A stretch of DNA of 61,064 nt from Burkholderiales bacterium (GCA_017307865.1 JAFKGE010000039.1:1-61064); one strand, 5' to 3'. Positions 8,420 through 17,555 are shown, counted from the first letter of the stretch. The notes: generated by a model from the letters alone, not told the origin. Numbers and translations are program-made.

Positions 8420-9291
8420 TGGACTATTTTCTTCAGCTACTCATTTCCGGTATGGCCGTCGGTCTGATCTATGGCTTCATCGGCATGGGCTTTGCGATGA
8501 TCTACCGCGCCACCGGCGTGGTGAACTTCGCCCAGGGCGAGATGATGATGCTGGTGTCCTACATCGCATTCACCCTGGCAGATACATTGCACTTTGGCTT
8601 CTGGCCGATGCTCGCGGCAACAGTGGCGATCTCGGTACTGATCGGTCTGATGGTCGAGGTTTTGCTGATCCGGCCCATGCTCGGCCAGCCGGTCTTTTCG
8701 ACGGTGATGGTGACCATCGGGCTGGCCGTGATTCTGCGCTCGGTAGTCGTGCTCATCTGGGGTGCCGACCCGATGCCGCTGAATACAGGCCTGTCCACCG
8801 AAGTCATCAGGATCGGGCCCGCCGGTCTGTACCCGGCACAACTGTACGCCTTGGGACTCATGGCTGCGGTGCTGATCGGTCTTTGGGCCTTCTTCCGCTA
8901 TTCACGGGTCGGCATCGCGATGCGCGCGACCGCCAACCTGCAGACCGCGGCGCTGCTGATGGGTATCAATGTCAAGCGCATTTTCGCGCTGTCGTGGGCC
9001 CTGTCGGCCGGCCTCGCCGCCATAGCCGGAGTGCTGATCGGCGTGATCTACGACGTCAATCCCGGCATGTGGACAACGGGTCTGCGCAGCTTTCCGGCGG
9101 TGATTCTCGGCGGACTGGACTCGGTGTTCGGTGCCGCACTGGGTGGCGTTCTAATCGGCGTCGTCGAAAACCTGTCTGAAGGTTACATTGGCCGCGGCAT
9201 GAAAGAAATCGCCGGCTTTGTACTTATTCTGGTCGTCCTCATGGTCAGGCCCTATGGCCTGTTCGGCAAACCTGATATCGAGCGTGTCTGA
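8419..9291 (+). CDS. livH: ABC transporter permease, LivH type (cassette 1)
   Basis: 290 aa, strongly hydrophobic with about eight membrane segments. It carries the LivH hallmarks GMAVGLIYGFIGMGFAMIYR and VNFAQGEMMML near the N-terminus and GGLDSVFGAALGGVLIGVVE near the C-terminus. It overlaps the synthetase before and livM after by one base, so the genes are translationally coupled. With LivM it forms the inner-membrane channel. Confidence 0.93.
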   Translation: MDYFLQLLISGMAVGLIYGFIGMGFAMIYRATGVVNFAQGEMMMLVSYIAFTLADTLHFGFWPMLAATVAISVLIGLMVEVLLIRPMLGQPVFSTVMVTIGLAVILRSVVVLIWGADPMPLNTGLSTEVIRIGPAGLYPAQLYALGLMAAVLIGLWAFFRYSRVGIAMRATANLQTAALLMGINVKRIFALSWALSAGLAAIAGVLIGVIYDVNPGMWTTGLRSFPAVILGGLDSVFGAALGGVLIGVVENLSEGYIGRGMKEIAGFVLILVVLMVRPYGLFGKPDIERV

Positions 9292-10337
9292 TGCGTAGCG
9301 GGAATTTCAAACAAAACTATCGCGAACTGCTGGCACTGACCGACTCGGTCGCTGTCGTCTTCTGGTCATGTGTGCTGGTGGCGTTCCTGCTCGCTGCGCC
9401 GCTGGTGTTGCCCACGTACTACGTGTCCGTGCTGCTGCTGCTCCTGATCACGGCGGTGGGGGTGCTGGGCCTCAATCTGCTGACCGGCACCACCGGGCTG
9501 ATCTCGCTCGGGCACTCCGGGTTTCTGGCGGTCGGCGCCTACGCGACTGGCATCGTGGCCAGCAAGCTGGGTTGGTCAATGCTGCCGGCTATATTGGTCG
9601 GCGGCGTGAGCGCAGCCATCGCAGGCGTCATCGTGGGCATACCGTCGCTGCGGCTCAAGGGCCTGTATCTGGCCATTACGACAATGGCCTTCGCCGTGAT
9701 CATCAACCATCTGATTCTCAATGGCGGCACCCTCACGGGGGGGTCGGAAGGCCTGACGGTCCCGCAGCCCTCGTTGTTCGGCCACCCACTTGGCGCAGAG
9801 CGCGGTTACTACTACGTGGTTCTCGCATTGCTGGTGGTGTTCACCTTCATTACCCTGAACATCCTGCGCAGCCGCATCGGCCGGGCTTTCCTGGCCATTC
9901 GGGAGCATGACATCGCCGCCAAGGCGATGGGCGTCAACCTGATCCGCTACAAGTTGCTGGCGTTCATGATCAGCGCCTTCTACACGGGAATCGCCGGCGG
10001 ATTGCTGGCGTTTTACACACGTTACCTGAATGTCGACAGCTTCAGCCTGCTGATATCGATCGAGGCACTATCGATGCTCATCGTCGGTGGGCTCGGCACG
10101 GTGGCCGGAGCCTTGCTTGGTACTGCTTTCATCGTCTTGCTGAATGAAGGACTGGGCTTTTTGTTCGGCATGATCGGCGCCAGCTTCGGCGGGTCAGGCT
10201 CCACTGCCGCCTACGAAATCAAAGGCGTGATATACGGGCTCGCGATCGTGCTGTTCCTGCGCTTTGAACCCGACGGGTTGGTGGGACGCTGGCACGACAT
10301 CAAGCACTACTGGACCAACTGGCCCTTCCGTTTCTAA
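9291..10337 (+). CDS. livM: ABC transporter permease, LivM type (cassette 1)
   Basis: 348 aa integral membrane protein. The conserved LivM segments GLNLLTGTTGLISLGHSGFL and, later, SIEALSMLIVGGLGTVAGAL are present. The C-terminus ends in a charged WHDIKHYWTNWPFRF tail. It is partner to LivH, and the start ATG overlaps the livH stop. Confidence 0.93.
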   Translation: MRSGNFKQNYRELLALTDSVAVVFWSCVLVAFLLAAPLVLPTYYVSVLLLLLITAVGVLGLNLLTGTTGLISLGHSGFLAVGAYATGIVASKLGWSMLPAILVGGVSAAIAGVIVGIPSLRLKGLYLAITTMAFAVIINHLILNGGTLTGGSEGLTVPQPSLFGHPLGAERGYYYVVLALLVVFTFITLNILRSRIGRAFLAIREHDIAAKAMGVNLIRYKLLAFMISAFYTGIAGGLLAFYTRYLNVDSFSLLISIEALSMLIVGGLGTVAGALLGTAFIVLLNEGLGFLFGMIGASFGGSGSTAAYEIKGVIYGLAIVLFLRFEPDGLVGRWHDIKHYWTNWPFRF

Positions 10338-10389
10338 GCACCTCGGCGGGGAACGACCGCCGCTGCTGATGCTCAAAAGGAGACCTGAG

Positions 10390-10515
10390 ATGCGAAAGAT
10401 CCACAAGTTGACCATGCGCCATTACCTGGGCACCCTCGTCACAATGGCCCTGGGTAGCGCTCTTGCAGCAATGAGTTCCATCCCCGTTTCACCCATCAAT
10501 AGAGGAGTGTCTTTC
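10390..10515 (+). other. Possible upstream signal-like leader in frame with the binding protein
   Basis: ATG 10390 follows AGGAGACCTGAG and opens a hydrophobic, signal-like stretch (RHYLGTLVTMALGSALAAMS). It runs in frame, without a stop, into the next start at 10516, which has its own AGAGGAG ribosome site. Either the binding protein has two starts, the longer with two tandem signal-like segments, or this is a leftover of a duplicated or fused leader. Confidence 0.35.
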
Positions 10516-11721
10516 ATGATTCAAAAACTCAACCGACTCGCGGTTGCCAGCCTGATCGGCATGGCGGCCGCCATTGCCGCAACACCAGTGGCAGCGGAGC
10601 CTGGCGTGACCGACACCAAGATCGTTCTCGGCTCGGTGACACCCGTCAGCGGTCCGGCAAGCCTGCTCGGCAAGGCTCACATGCTCGCCCTGCGGGTGTG
10701 GGAACAAGACGTTAACGCTCGCGGAGGCATCAACGGCCGCAAGGTGGATATCCGCCAGGACGACGACGGCTACGTGCCACAGCGCGCCTTGCAGAGCGTC
10801 AAGAAACTGGTCGAGGTCGAGAACATCTTCGGACTCATCGGCACCTCAGGGTCGGCGATGCTGCAGGCGATGATCCCCTACATCAACGAGCAGCAGATTC
10901 CGACGATCAATGCCATGGCGGTGGCGGCCGCCCATTTCACGCCCCCCAACAAGACCGTGTTCGTGGTCGGGCCCACCTATTGCCAGGAGGTCAGCACCGC
11001 GATGAGGCACATGGTGACGAGCAGGAAACTGCAGAAGGAGAAGTTCGCGATCGTCTACCAAGACGACGAGTTCGGCAGCGACGTGCGTTGTGGCTACCAG
11101 AAGGCCGTCAAGGAACTCGGGCTCAACAGCGTGTCCGATATCTCCTTCAAACGCGGTACCAAGGATTTCTCGGCCGAGATGCTCAGCCTTAAGCAGGCCG
11201 GAGCGACCTTCCTCTTGTCGGGCGGTGTGGTAGCCGAGCACTCCATGCTAATGAAGGAAGCTGCCAAAAACCAGATGCCGCTGACCATTCTGACGGTGCA
11301 CTCGGCCCATCTGACACCGGTGCAGGCGCTCGCTGGCGCTGCGGGAGATGGCTATTTCGTCGCCGATTACGTGCCGCCTCTGACAGACCTGTCTGTTCCG
11401 GGGATGGCCAAGTTCATGGGACTGGCCCAGAAGTACCTTTCATCAGACGAGCTGAAATCGCTCAACCGCTACTCGATCACGGCCTACATTGGCGCGCTGT
11501 TGATGGAAGATGCCATCAAACGCTGTGGCAAAGCATTGACGCGTGCCTGTGTCGTCGACAAACTCGAAGCAACCAAAAACTTTGGCACCGACGGCTTGGC
11601 ATCGCCGATCAGCTTCGCAACCGGCGTACGTCACTCACCAAGCAGTATTCTGGTCTTGCGCTCAGATGCCAAGAATTCCCGGTTCGAGCGTGTGTCCGAG
11701 CCCCTGCCGGTGGTCGACTGA
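10516..11721 (+). CDS. Periplasmic substrate-binding protein of Liv-type ABC transporter (cassette 1)
   Basis: 401 aa from ATG 10516, which has an AGAGGAG site 8 bases upstream. A Sec signal peptide is visible (basic MIQKLNR, hydrophobic core, cleavage near PVAA-EPG). The mature protein starts VTDTKIVLGSVTPVSGPASL, typical of the LivJ/K-like peripla_BP_6 family, with GGINGRKVDIRQDDDGYVPQ and VGPTYCQEV following. It would capture the ligand for LivHMGF. Most Liv-type proteins with catabolic neighbours bind organic acids rather than leucine, so the ligand here is probably the island's substrate. Confidence 0.9.
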   Translation: MIQKLNRLAVASLIGMAAAIAATPVAAEPGVTDTKIVLGSVTPVSGPASLLGKAHMLALRVWEQDVNARGGINGRKVDIRQDDDGYVPQRALQSVKKLVEVENIFGLIGTSGSAMLQAMIPYINEQQIPTINAMAVAAAHFTPPNKTVFVVGPTYCQEVSTAMRHMVTSRKLQKEKFAIVYQDDEFGSDVRCGYQKAVKELGLNSVSDISFKRGTKDFSAEMLSLKQAGATFLLSGGVVAEHSMLMKEAAKNQMPLTILTVHSAHLTPVQALAGAAGDGYFVADYVPPLTDLSVPGMAKFMGLAQKYLSSDELKSLNRYSITAYIGALLMEDAIKRCGKALTRACVVDKLEATKNFGTDGLASPISFATGVRHSPSSILVLRSDAKNSRFERVSEPLPVVD

Positions 11722-11750
11722 TACCTGCGTCGCCATTGACCTGTCCTCAT

Positions 11751-13229
11751 ATGCCGGTATTCCAAAAAGTTCTGATCGCCAACCGGGGGGAAATCGCGCT
11801 GCGGATTCATCGCAGTCTGAAGGCCATGGGGCTTTCCACCGTGGTTGCTTACCATGCGGTGGATGCCGGTAGTCCGGCAGTGCTGGAGGCTGACCAGGCC
11901 GTCGAGCTGCACGGTGCGACGCCAGTGGCAGCCTACCTCGACATCGCCCAAGTCGTCGAAGCTTGCCGCAGCACGGGGGCGCAGGCGGTACACCCCGGCT
12001 ACGGCTTCTTGTCCGAGAACACGGCTTTTGCCCGTACTCTGATGCAGGCAGGCATTGTGTTCATCGGGCCCCGTGCCGACACCATTGAGCTGATGGGCGA
12101 TAAGGTGCGCGCCCGCAACTTTGTGGCCGAGCGCGGATTTCCAGTGGCACCCGGCGCGATTGAGGACGACGACCCGGAGACTTTTCTCGAACGCGCCCGC
12201 CAGGTGGGCTCGCCGCTGCTGATCAAGCCCTCGGCAGGTGGTGGCGGCAAGGGAATGCGCATCGTGCGAGACCTGGCCCATCTCGAGGCCGAGGTTGCCA
12301 CTGCGCGCCGTGAGGGCGAACGCTACTTTGGCGACGGCCGCCTGTTCGTCGAGCGCTACGTTGAGCGCCCGCGCCACCTCGAGGTGCAGGTGCTGGGCGA
12401 TGAATCCGGTCAGGTGGTCCACCTGTGGGAGCGCGAATGTTCGGTGCAGCGGCGCTTCCAGAAGATCATCGAAGAAACCCCCTCGCCCGCGCTGACCGGC
12501 AAGCAGCGGCGCGATATCTGCGAGGCTGCGGCGGGCATCGCCCGCGCATGCGGCTACCGCGGCGCCGGTACGGTTGAATTCATTTATGGCGCGGGCGGGG
12601 AGTTTTACTTTCTCGAGATGAACACACGGTTGCAGGTCGAGCACCCGGTGACCGAGATGGTCACGGGCATCGACCTGGTGCGCGAGCAGGTGCGGGTAGC
12701 GCGCGGCGAGCCGCTGGCCTTCGCCCAGTCCGATATTGCGCAGCAAGGCCATGCCATTGAATGCCGGCTCTATGCCGAGGACGCGGCGCATGACTTCCGC
12801 CCGGCCATCGGCAAAATCCTGCGCTGGCAAGCGCCTGCGGGGCCCGGCGTGCGCGTCGATTCAGGCGTGCGCGAAGGCCAGGCCGTGACCGCCGCCTTTG
12901 ACCCGATGATCGCCAAAATCATCTGCCACGGCGCCACGCGCGACGAGGCCATCGCGCGTTCAGTGCGTGCGCTGCAGGACACCGTGCTGTTGGGCCTGAC
13001 CACCAATGCGCGCTACCTGACCCGTGTTTTGCTCCATCCCGAATTCATGGAAGGCCGAGCCGACACCGGCATGCTGGCGCGCTGCGCCGACGAGCTGCGC
13101 GCCGCACCGCCAGGCGAGGCCGACACCGACATGGCCATCGCCGCGGCCGTGCTGTCTGATCGCGAGTTGCTGCGCGCGGTGCGCAGCGTGCCCGCGATGC
13201 ATGCCGCAATGGGCGCCTGGAGGAATTGA
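11751..13229 (+). CDS. Biotin carboxylase subunit of an acyl-CoA carboxylase
   Basis: 492 aa. It shows the AccC-type N-terminus (VLIANRGEIALRIHRSLKAM), the HPGYGFLSEN motif, the ATP-grasp loop KPSAGGGGKGMRIV and the C-terminal MNTRLQVEHPVTEMVTG. It carboxylates biotin using ATP and bicarbonate. It lacks the C-terminal biotinyl domain that methylcrotonyl- and geranyl-CoA carboxylase alpha subunits usually carry; that domain is the next gene, so this is a split alpha subunit. I start at ATG 11751 (MPVFQK) rather than TTG 11736. The carboxyltransferase downstream sets the substrate class. Confidence 0.92.
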   Translation: MPVFQKVLIANRGEIALRIHRSLKAMGLSTVVAYHAVDAGSPAVLEADQAVELHGATPVAAYLDIAQVVEACRSTGAQAVHPGYGFLSENTAFARTLMQAGIVFIGPRADTIELMGDKVRARNFVAERGFPVAPGAIEDDDPETFLERARQVGSPLLIKPSAGGGGKGMRIVRDLAHLEAEVATARREGERYFGDGRLFVERYVERPRHLEVQVLGDESGQVVHLWERECSVQRRFQKIIEETPSPALTGKQRRDICEAAAGIARACGYRGAGTVEFIYGAGGEFYFLEMNTRLQVEHPVTEMVTGIDLVREQVRVARGEPLAFAQSDIAQQGHAIECRLYAEDAAHDFRPAIGKILRWQAPAGPGVRVDSGVREGQAVTAAFDPMIAKIICHGATRDEAIARSVRALQDTVLLGLTTNARYLTRVLLHPEFMEGRADTGMLARCADELRAAPPGEADTDMAIAAAVLSDRELLRAVRSVPAMHAAMGAWRN

Positions 13230-13231
13230 CG

Positions 13232-13729
13232 ATGCGCCGACGCTACCTGATAGACGGACAAACCCATGACGTTGTGGTAACCCGCAGCGTCCATGGAGGA
13301 TTTTCCATTCTGCGCGATGGTCGCCGCATTGACGTGCACGCCGAAGCCCTGCCCGACGACCGCCAGCGCTTGCACATAGACGGACAGGCGCACGATGTCT
13401 GGGTCGCTTGCAGTGAGAAGTCGGTTTTCGTGCACAGCAACCTCAGCGGTGCCATCGAGATCGAGACGGTGGACGCCGCGGGTGGTGCCGGACAAGCCCG
13501 CGTTGGTGCGTCCGACACGCTGGTTGCACCGATGCCTGGCACCATCATCGCCGTTCACGTGTGCGAGGGCGACATGGTGAACGCCGGCCAGTCGCTGTTG
13601 GTGATCGAGAGCATGAAGCTCGAAACCACACTGGTCGCGCCCCGTGACGCGCGCATCCAGGCCGTGCATTTTGGCGTTGGAGCCACCTTCGGACTCAAGG
13701 CAATTTTGTTGACGCTGGCCGACGCCTGA
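13232..13729 (+). CDS. Biotin carboxyl carrier protein (stand-alone BCCP domain)
   Basis: 165 aa from ATG 13232, which has GGAGGAA 6 bases upstream. A TTG at 13226 overlapping the previous stop is a weaker alternative. The C-terminal biotinyl domain shows APMPGTIIAVHVCEGD and VIESMKLETT, so the biotinylated lysine is about Lys129. The N-terminal 85 residues resemble the linker region found in fused carboxylase alpha subunits. It shuttles carboxybiotin between the flanking carboxylase and carboxyltransferase. Confidence 0.93.
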   Translation: MRRRYLIDGQTHDVVVTRSVHGGFSILRDGRRIDVHAEALPDDRQRLHIDGQAHDVWVACSEKSVFVHSNLSGAIEIETVDAAGGAGQARVGASDTLVAPMPGTIIAVHVCEGDMVNAGQSLLVIESMKLETTLVAPRDARIQAVHFGVGATFGLKAILLTLADA

Positions 13730-13754
13730 GCCCCAAAAACTTTTGCCTCACGCC

Positions 13755-15353
13755 ATGAAACGCATCGAATCCCGCATTGACACTTCGTCCCCGGCGTACC
13801 GTGGCAACTACAAGGCAATGACAGCCATCGTCACGAAGTACCGTGAGCGCATGCAGATCACCCGCCACCAGCGCCCGGCGCACGAAATCAAGCGTGTACG
13901 CGATCAAGGCAAGCTGCTGGTGCGCGAGCGCCTGGATCTGCTGCTCGACCCCGGCACGCCCTTCCTCGAATTCTCGGCCCTGGCTGCCTGCGATGACTAC
14001 AACGGCGAGGTGCCAGGCGCCAACGTCGTCACCGGCCTGGGTGTGGTCAGTGGCCGTGAGGTGCTGATCCATGCCGACGACTCCAGCGTCAAGGGGGGCG
14101 TCTGGTACACTCTTACGCCACGCAAGCTAAGTCGCCTGCTCGACATCGCGCTGGAAAACCGCCTGCCGGTGATCCACCTGTGCGACAGTGGCGGCGCCTT
14201 TCTCGAAGAACTATCAGGCGTGTACATCGAGGGCGGCAAGGTTTTCCGCAACCAGTGCCTGCTGTCGAAGGCCAACGTGCCGCAGGTCGCCATCGTTTTC
14301 GGCCACTGTACGGCCGGCGGCGCCTACATTCCGGCGTTGTGCGACTACAGCATCATCGTGCGTGGCACCGGCGGGGTGTTCCTGGGCGGCCCGCCGCTGG
14401 TCAAGGCTGCTACCGGCGAGGAGCATACCGCAGACGAGATTGGCGGCTGCGACCTGCACACCCAGGTTTCTGGCACGGTGGACTATCCAGCCAACAGCGA
14501 GGCGCATGCGTTTGAAATCTGCCGCGACATCGTGGCCCAGTTCAAGCCGCCGACGCGCAGCTTCCTGCCCGAGCGCGAACCCGAGGCGCCCTACTACGAC
14601 CCGGACGAAATCCATGGAATCGTTTCGCCCGACCATAAGGTACAGTTCGATCAGCGCGAACTCATTGCCCGCATCGTCGATGGCAGCCGTTTCCACGAAT
14701 ACCAGCCAGCCTATGGCACGACGCTGATCTGCGGCTACGCGTACATCTGGGGCTACCGCGTGGGTATCCTGGCCAACAACGGCGTGCTGTTCAGCGACAG
14801 CTCCAAGAAAGCGGCGCACTTCATCTCGCTGTGTAACCAGAACCGCACGCCATTGCTGTTTCTCCAAAACACCACCGGCTACATGATAGGCCGCGGCTAC
14901 GAAATGGAAGGCATCACCAAGGACGGCGCAAAAATGCTGATGGCCCAGGCTGGCAGTGAGGTGCCCAAGTTCACGGTCATCACCAGCGCCGCCTTCGGCG
15001 CCGGCTACTACGGCATGTGCGGCCGCGCCTGGGACCCGCGCATGCTCTGGGCCTGGCCCAACGTGCATATGGGCGTGATGGGACCAGAGCAGGCAGCAAA
15101 CACCCTGGCCGACGTAAAAATCGCACAGTTGCGGCGCAAGGGGAACGAACCCGCCGCAGATGAAATCCAGGCGCTGCGGCAACGGGTCTATGAAAAGGCG
15201 GAGCGCGAGTCCAACGCCTACTTCGGCACATCGCGCCTGTGGGACGATGGACTGCTGGCACCCGTCGATACCCGCAATGCGCTCGGCATGGCCCTGTCAG
15301 CGGCCTCGCACGCTCCCATCGCCGATCCGCACTACGGCATCTTCCGTTTCTAA
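13755..15353 (+). CDS. Acyl-CoA carboxylase carboxyltransferase (beta) subunit, MCC/GCC type
   Basis: 532 aa, the usual length for methylcrotonyl-CoA carboxylase beta. It contains two crotonase-like halves. Oxyanion segments are GHCTAGGAYIPALCDYSIIV and, in the C half, SAAFGAGYYGMCGRAWDPR. The run FLGGPPLVKAATGEEHTADE corresponds to the FLAGPPLVKAATGE block of the methylcrotonyl/geranyl branch, whereas propionyl-CoA carboxylases have a different sequence there. This points to gamma-carboxylation of a 3-methyl-branched 2-enoyl-CoA. In an alicyclic island it could act on a branched intermediate after ring opening. I use ATG 13755. Confidence 0.88.
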   Translation: MKRIESRIDTSSPAYRGNYKAMTAIVTKYRERMQITRHQRPAHEIKRVRDQGKLLVRERLDLLLDPGTPFLEFSALAACDDYNGEVPGANVVTGLGVVSGREVLIHADDSSVKGGVWYTLTPRKLSRLLDIALENRLPVIHLCDSGGAFLEELSGVYIEGGKVFRNQCLLSKANVPQVAIVFGHCTAGGAYIPALCDYSIIVRGTGGVFLGGPPLVKAATGEEHTADEIGGCDLHTQVSGTVDYPANSEAHAFEICRDIVAQFKPPTRSFLPEREPEAPYYDPDEIHGIVSPDHKVQFDQRELIARIVDGSRFHEYQPAYGTTLICGYAYIWGYRVGILANNGVLFSDSSKKAAHFISLCNQNRTPLLFLQNTTGYMIGRGYEMEGITKDGAKMLMAQAGSEVPKFTVITSAAFGAGYYGMCGRAWDPRMLWAWPNVHMGVMGPEQAANTLADVKIAQLRRKGNEPAADEIQALRQRVYEKAERESNAYFGTSRLWDDGLLAPVDTRNALGMALSAASHAPIADPHYGIFRF

Positions 15354-15364
15354 AGGCACGCCCC

Positions 15365-16228
15365 ATGACCGAACCCACCCCCTTCGGATTCGACGACGAG
15401 GCCCTCGCCGCCCGTCCCACCGTCTACCAGCCAGGCCTCTTCGCCGGGCAGGTGGCCATCGTCAGCGGCGCTGGCAGCGGCATCGGCAAGGCCATTGCCT
15501 TCCTCTACGCACGGCTCGGTGCCCGGCTCGTGATCTGCGGTCGCGACCCGGCCAAACTCGAATCCTGCGCCGAGTGGTTGCGCCGGCTGGGCAGCCCCGA
15601 CGTTCTGGTGCAAGTCACCAACATTCGCGAACCCGAGCAGGTCGACCGGTTGATCGACGTTGCTTGGCTGCACTTTGGCCGCATTGACGTACTGGTCAAC
15701 AATGCGGGCGGGCAGTTTCCTCAGCGGGCGCTGGACTACAGCGTCAAGGGCTGGAAAGCGGTGATCGACACCAACCTCAACGGCACCTGGTACATGATGC
15801 ATGCCATTGCCCGCCGCTGGAGAGATACTTGCACCCAGGGCAACATCGTCAACATCGTCGCCACCTTCCAGCGCGGCATGCCGGGAGTGGCCCACACCTG
15901 CGCCGCGCGCGCTGCAGTCACCTACCTGTCCAAGACGGTCGCGGTGGAGTGGGCGCAATACGGCATCCGGGTCAACTGCATCGCACCAGGCGCAATTGCC
16001 AGCACGGGCTTCCGGCAGTACTCGCCAGAAGCGGTAAAAGCCTTCGCCGGAGCCAACCCGATGAAGCATGTCGGTGACGTGCAGGACGTCGCTGAAGCCG
16101 TGGTGTACCTCAGCGCGCCCAGCGGCAAGTTCATCACCGGCGAGCTGCTCACTGTGGATGGCGGCGGTGTGCTCTGGGGCGAGGCTTGGACCATCGCCAA
16201 ACCCGACTACTTCAAGGTGAACGCATGA
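15365..16228 (+). CDS. SDR oxidoreductase, 2,4-dienoyl-CoA-reductase-like, without YxxxK motif (copy 1)
   Basis: 287 aa. The Rossmann site is SGAGSGIGKAIAFL and the second motif is VNNAGG. Where classical SDRs have Tyr-x-x-x-Lys this protein reads TCAAR (in AHTCAARAAV), with Thr for Tyr and Arg for Lys. Peroxisomal-type 2,4-dienoyl-CoA reductases also depart from the canonical motif in this segment, so reduction of an unsaturated acyl-CoA is a reasonable guess. Its ATGA end overlaps the next gene, a clear paralogue. The start is ATG 15365, just after the carboxyltransferase. Confidence 0.8.
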   Translation: MTEPTPFGFDDEALAARPTVYQPGLFAGQVAIVSGAGSGIGKAIAFLYARLGARLVICGRDPAKLESCAEWLRRLGSPDVLVQVTNIREPEQVDRLIDVAWLHFGRIDVLVNNAGGQFPQRALDYSVKGWKAVIDTNLNGTWYMMHAIARRWRDTCTQGNIVNIVATFQRGMPGVAHTCAARAAVTYLSKTVAVEWAQYGIRVNCIAPGAIASTGFRQYSPEAVKAFAGANPMKHVGDVQDVAEAVVYLSAPSGKFITGELLTVDGGGVLWGEAWTIAKPDYFKVNA

Positions 16229-17103
16229 ATTCAGCCGCCACACCAAACCCCAAGTTCGGCCCGGGTGACCAAGCCCTGGCCGCGTTGCCCACGGTTTACC
16301 GTGACGACCTTTTCGCCGGCAAGGTGGTGCTGGTATCGGGTGCCGGTAGCGGCATCGGCAAGGCCATCGCCTTCCTGTTTGCGCGACTTGGCGCCACGCT
16401 CGCCCTGTGCGGGCGCAAGGCCGACAACCTGGAGGACTGCGCCGAAAAACTACGCGCGCTGTCGGGACGCGAGGTGTTTATCTACCCCATGACAATCCGC
16501 GACCCCGAGCAGGTGGACGCCCTGTTGGCTGCAGTCTGGGAGCGTTTTGGTGGCATCGACGTACTGGTCAACAATGCTGGCGGCCAGTTCGCCGCCCATG
16601 CGATGGACTTCACCGTCAAGGGCTGGAACGCTGTGATCGACACCAACCTCAACGGCACATGGTTCATGATGCAGGGCGCGGCCAAGCGTTGGGTGGAGCA
16701 GGGTCGGCCCGGCAACATCGTCAACATCACCGCCGCCATCGACCGTGGCCTCACGGGCATGGCGCACACCACCGCTTCGCGCGCCGGCGTGATCGCGCTG
16801 TCGCGCACGCTGGCCATCGAATGGGCCGAACACGGCATCCGCCTCAACTGCATCGGGGCCGGAGCCATCGAGAGCAATGGCTTCAACAATTACCGAGAAG
16901 AAAACGTTTCCACCTTTTATTCCTGCAACCCGATGAAACGCGCCGGCGACGTGCAAGATATCGCCGAAGCAGTGGTGTACCTGGCGGGGCCATCCGGCAA
17001 GTTCATCACCGGCGAGGTGCTCAACGTCGAGGGCGGAATGCTGCTGTGGGGCGAGTTCTGGCCTGCCGGCAAGCCAGACTATTTCATAGTGGAACCCACT
17101 TGA
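16225..17103 (+). CDS. SDR oxidoreductase, 2,4-dienoyl-CoA-reductase-like, without YxxxK motif (copy 2)
   Basis: 292 aa paralogue of the previous gene. Both share an unusual N-terminal lead (ALA-LPTVYRDDLFAGK here), SGAGSGIGKAIAFLFARLGA, VNNAGGQF, DTNLNGTW and a C-terminal W-GE-W-AKPDYF-type ending. Here too the catalytic pair is altered: TTASR at the YxxxK position. Two adjacent copies may act on different unsaturated CoA esters or form a heteromer. The TTGA overlap leads to the thioesterase reading frame. Confidence 0.8.
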   Translation: MNSAATPNPKFGPGDQALAALPTVYRDDLFAGKVVLVSGAGSGIGKAIAFLFARLGATLALCGRKADNLEDCAEKLRALSGREVFIYPMTIRDPEQVDALLAAVWERFGGIDVLVNNAGGQFAAHAMDFTVKGWNAVIDTNLNGTWFMMQGAAKRWVEQGRPGNIVNITAAIDRGLTGMAHTTASRAGVIALSRTLAIEWAEHGIRLNCIGAGAIESNGFNNYREENVSTFYSCNPMKRAGDVQDIAEAVVYLAGPSGKFITGEVLNVEGGMLLWGEFWPAGKPDYFIVEPT

Positions 17104-17543
17104 GCGCGCAGGACCCTTCTGCGTCGGCAAGCTACTTCCACGGGCCGTTTCAGCAGCTCGTGGGATACGATATCCTGAACAACGAGCGCGGCCTGTATTT
17201 CCGGCTGCCAATCCGGCGCGACCACCTCAACCCCCACGGCGTGCTGCACGGCGGCGTGCCCTTGACCTTGCTCGATGCGGTCGGGGGCAGATCGCTGATT
17301 GACCGACCCATCCCTGGCAGCGGCCAGCTTATCCAGTCGTCCGTGACGGTCACGCTCACCGTGGATTTCATGCGTGCGGTCAGCACGGGTATTCTATTTG
17401 CATCTGCAACGCCAGACCACATCGGCAAGACGCTGGCCTAAGTCTCTGTCAAAGTGACGCTCGACGCACTCGACGGCGACATCGTTTCGCGCGGCATCGG
17501 CACCTACCGCATCTATACCAAGCCGCTGGTTAATTGCGTCTAA
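17100..17543 (+). pseudogene. PaaI-like hotdog thioesterase gene with in-frame stop
   Basis: A TTG start overlapping the SDR stop opens a frame encoding a PaaI/YdiI-like thioesterase: NPHGVLHGGVPLTLLDAVGG is the family HGG motif. The frame meets TAA at 17439-17441 after LA. Reading through gives a further 33 sense codons (VSVKVTLDALDGDIV onward) to TAA 17541-17543, exactly the last strand such proteins need. A GAA or GAG to TAA change would explain it. The truncated 113-residue product lacks the final beta strands. A sequencing error is the other possibility. Confidence 0.75.
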
Positions 17544-17555
17544 TCGACACTGAAT

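Noticed and set aside
16407-17441. A single 344-residue reading frame spanning SDR copy 2 and the thioesterase
   Set aside because: Its first two thirds are an out-of-frame Arg-rich shadow of the SDR. Only the part after 17100 is a real protein sequence.
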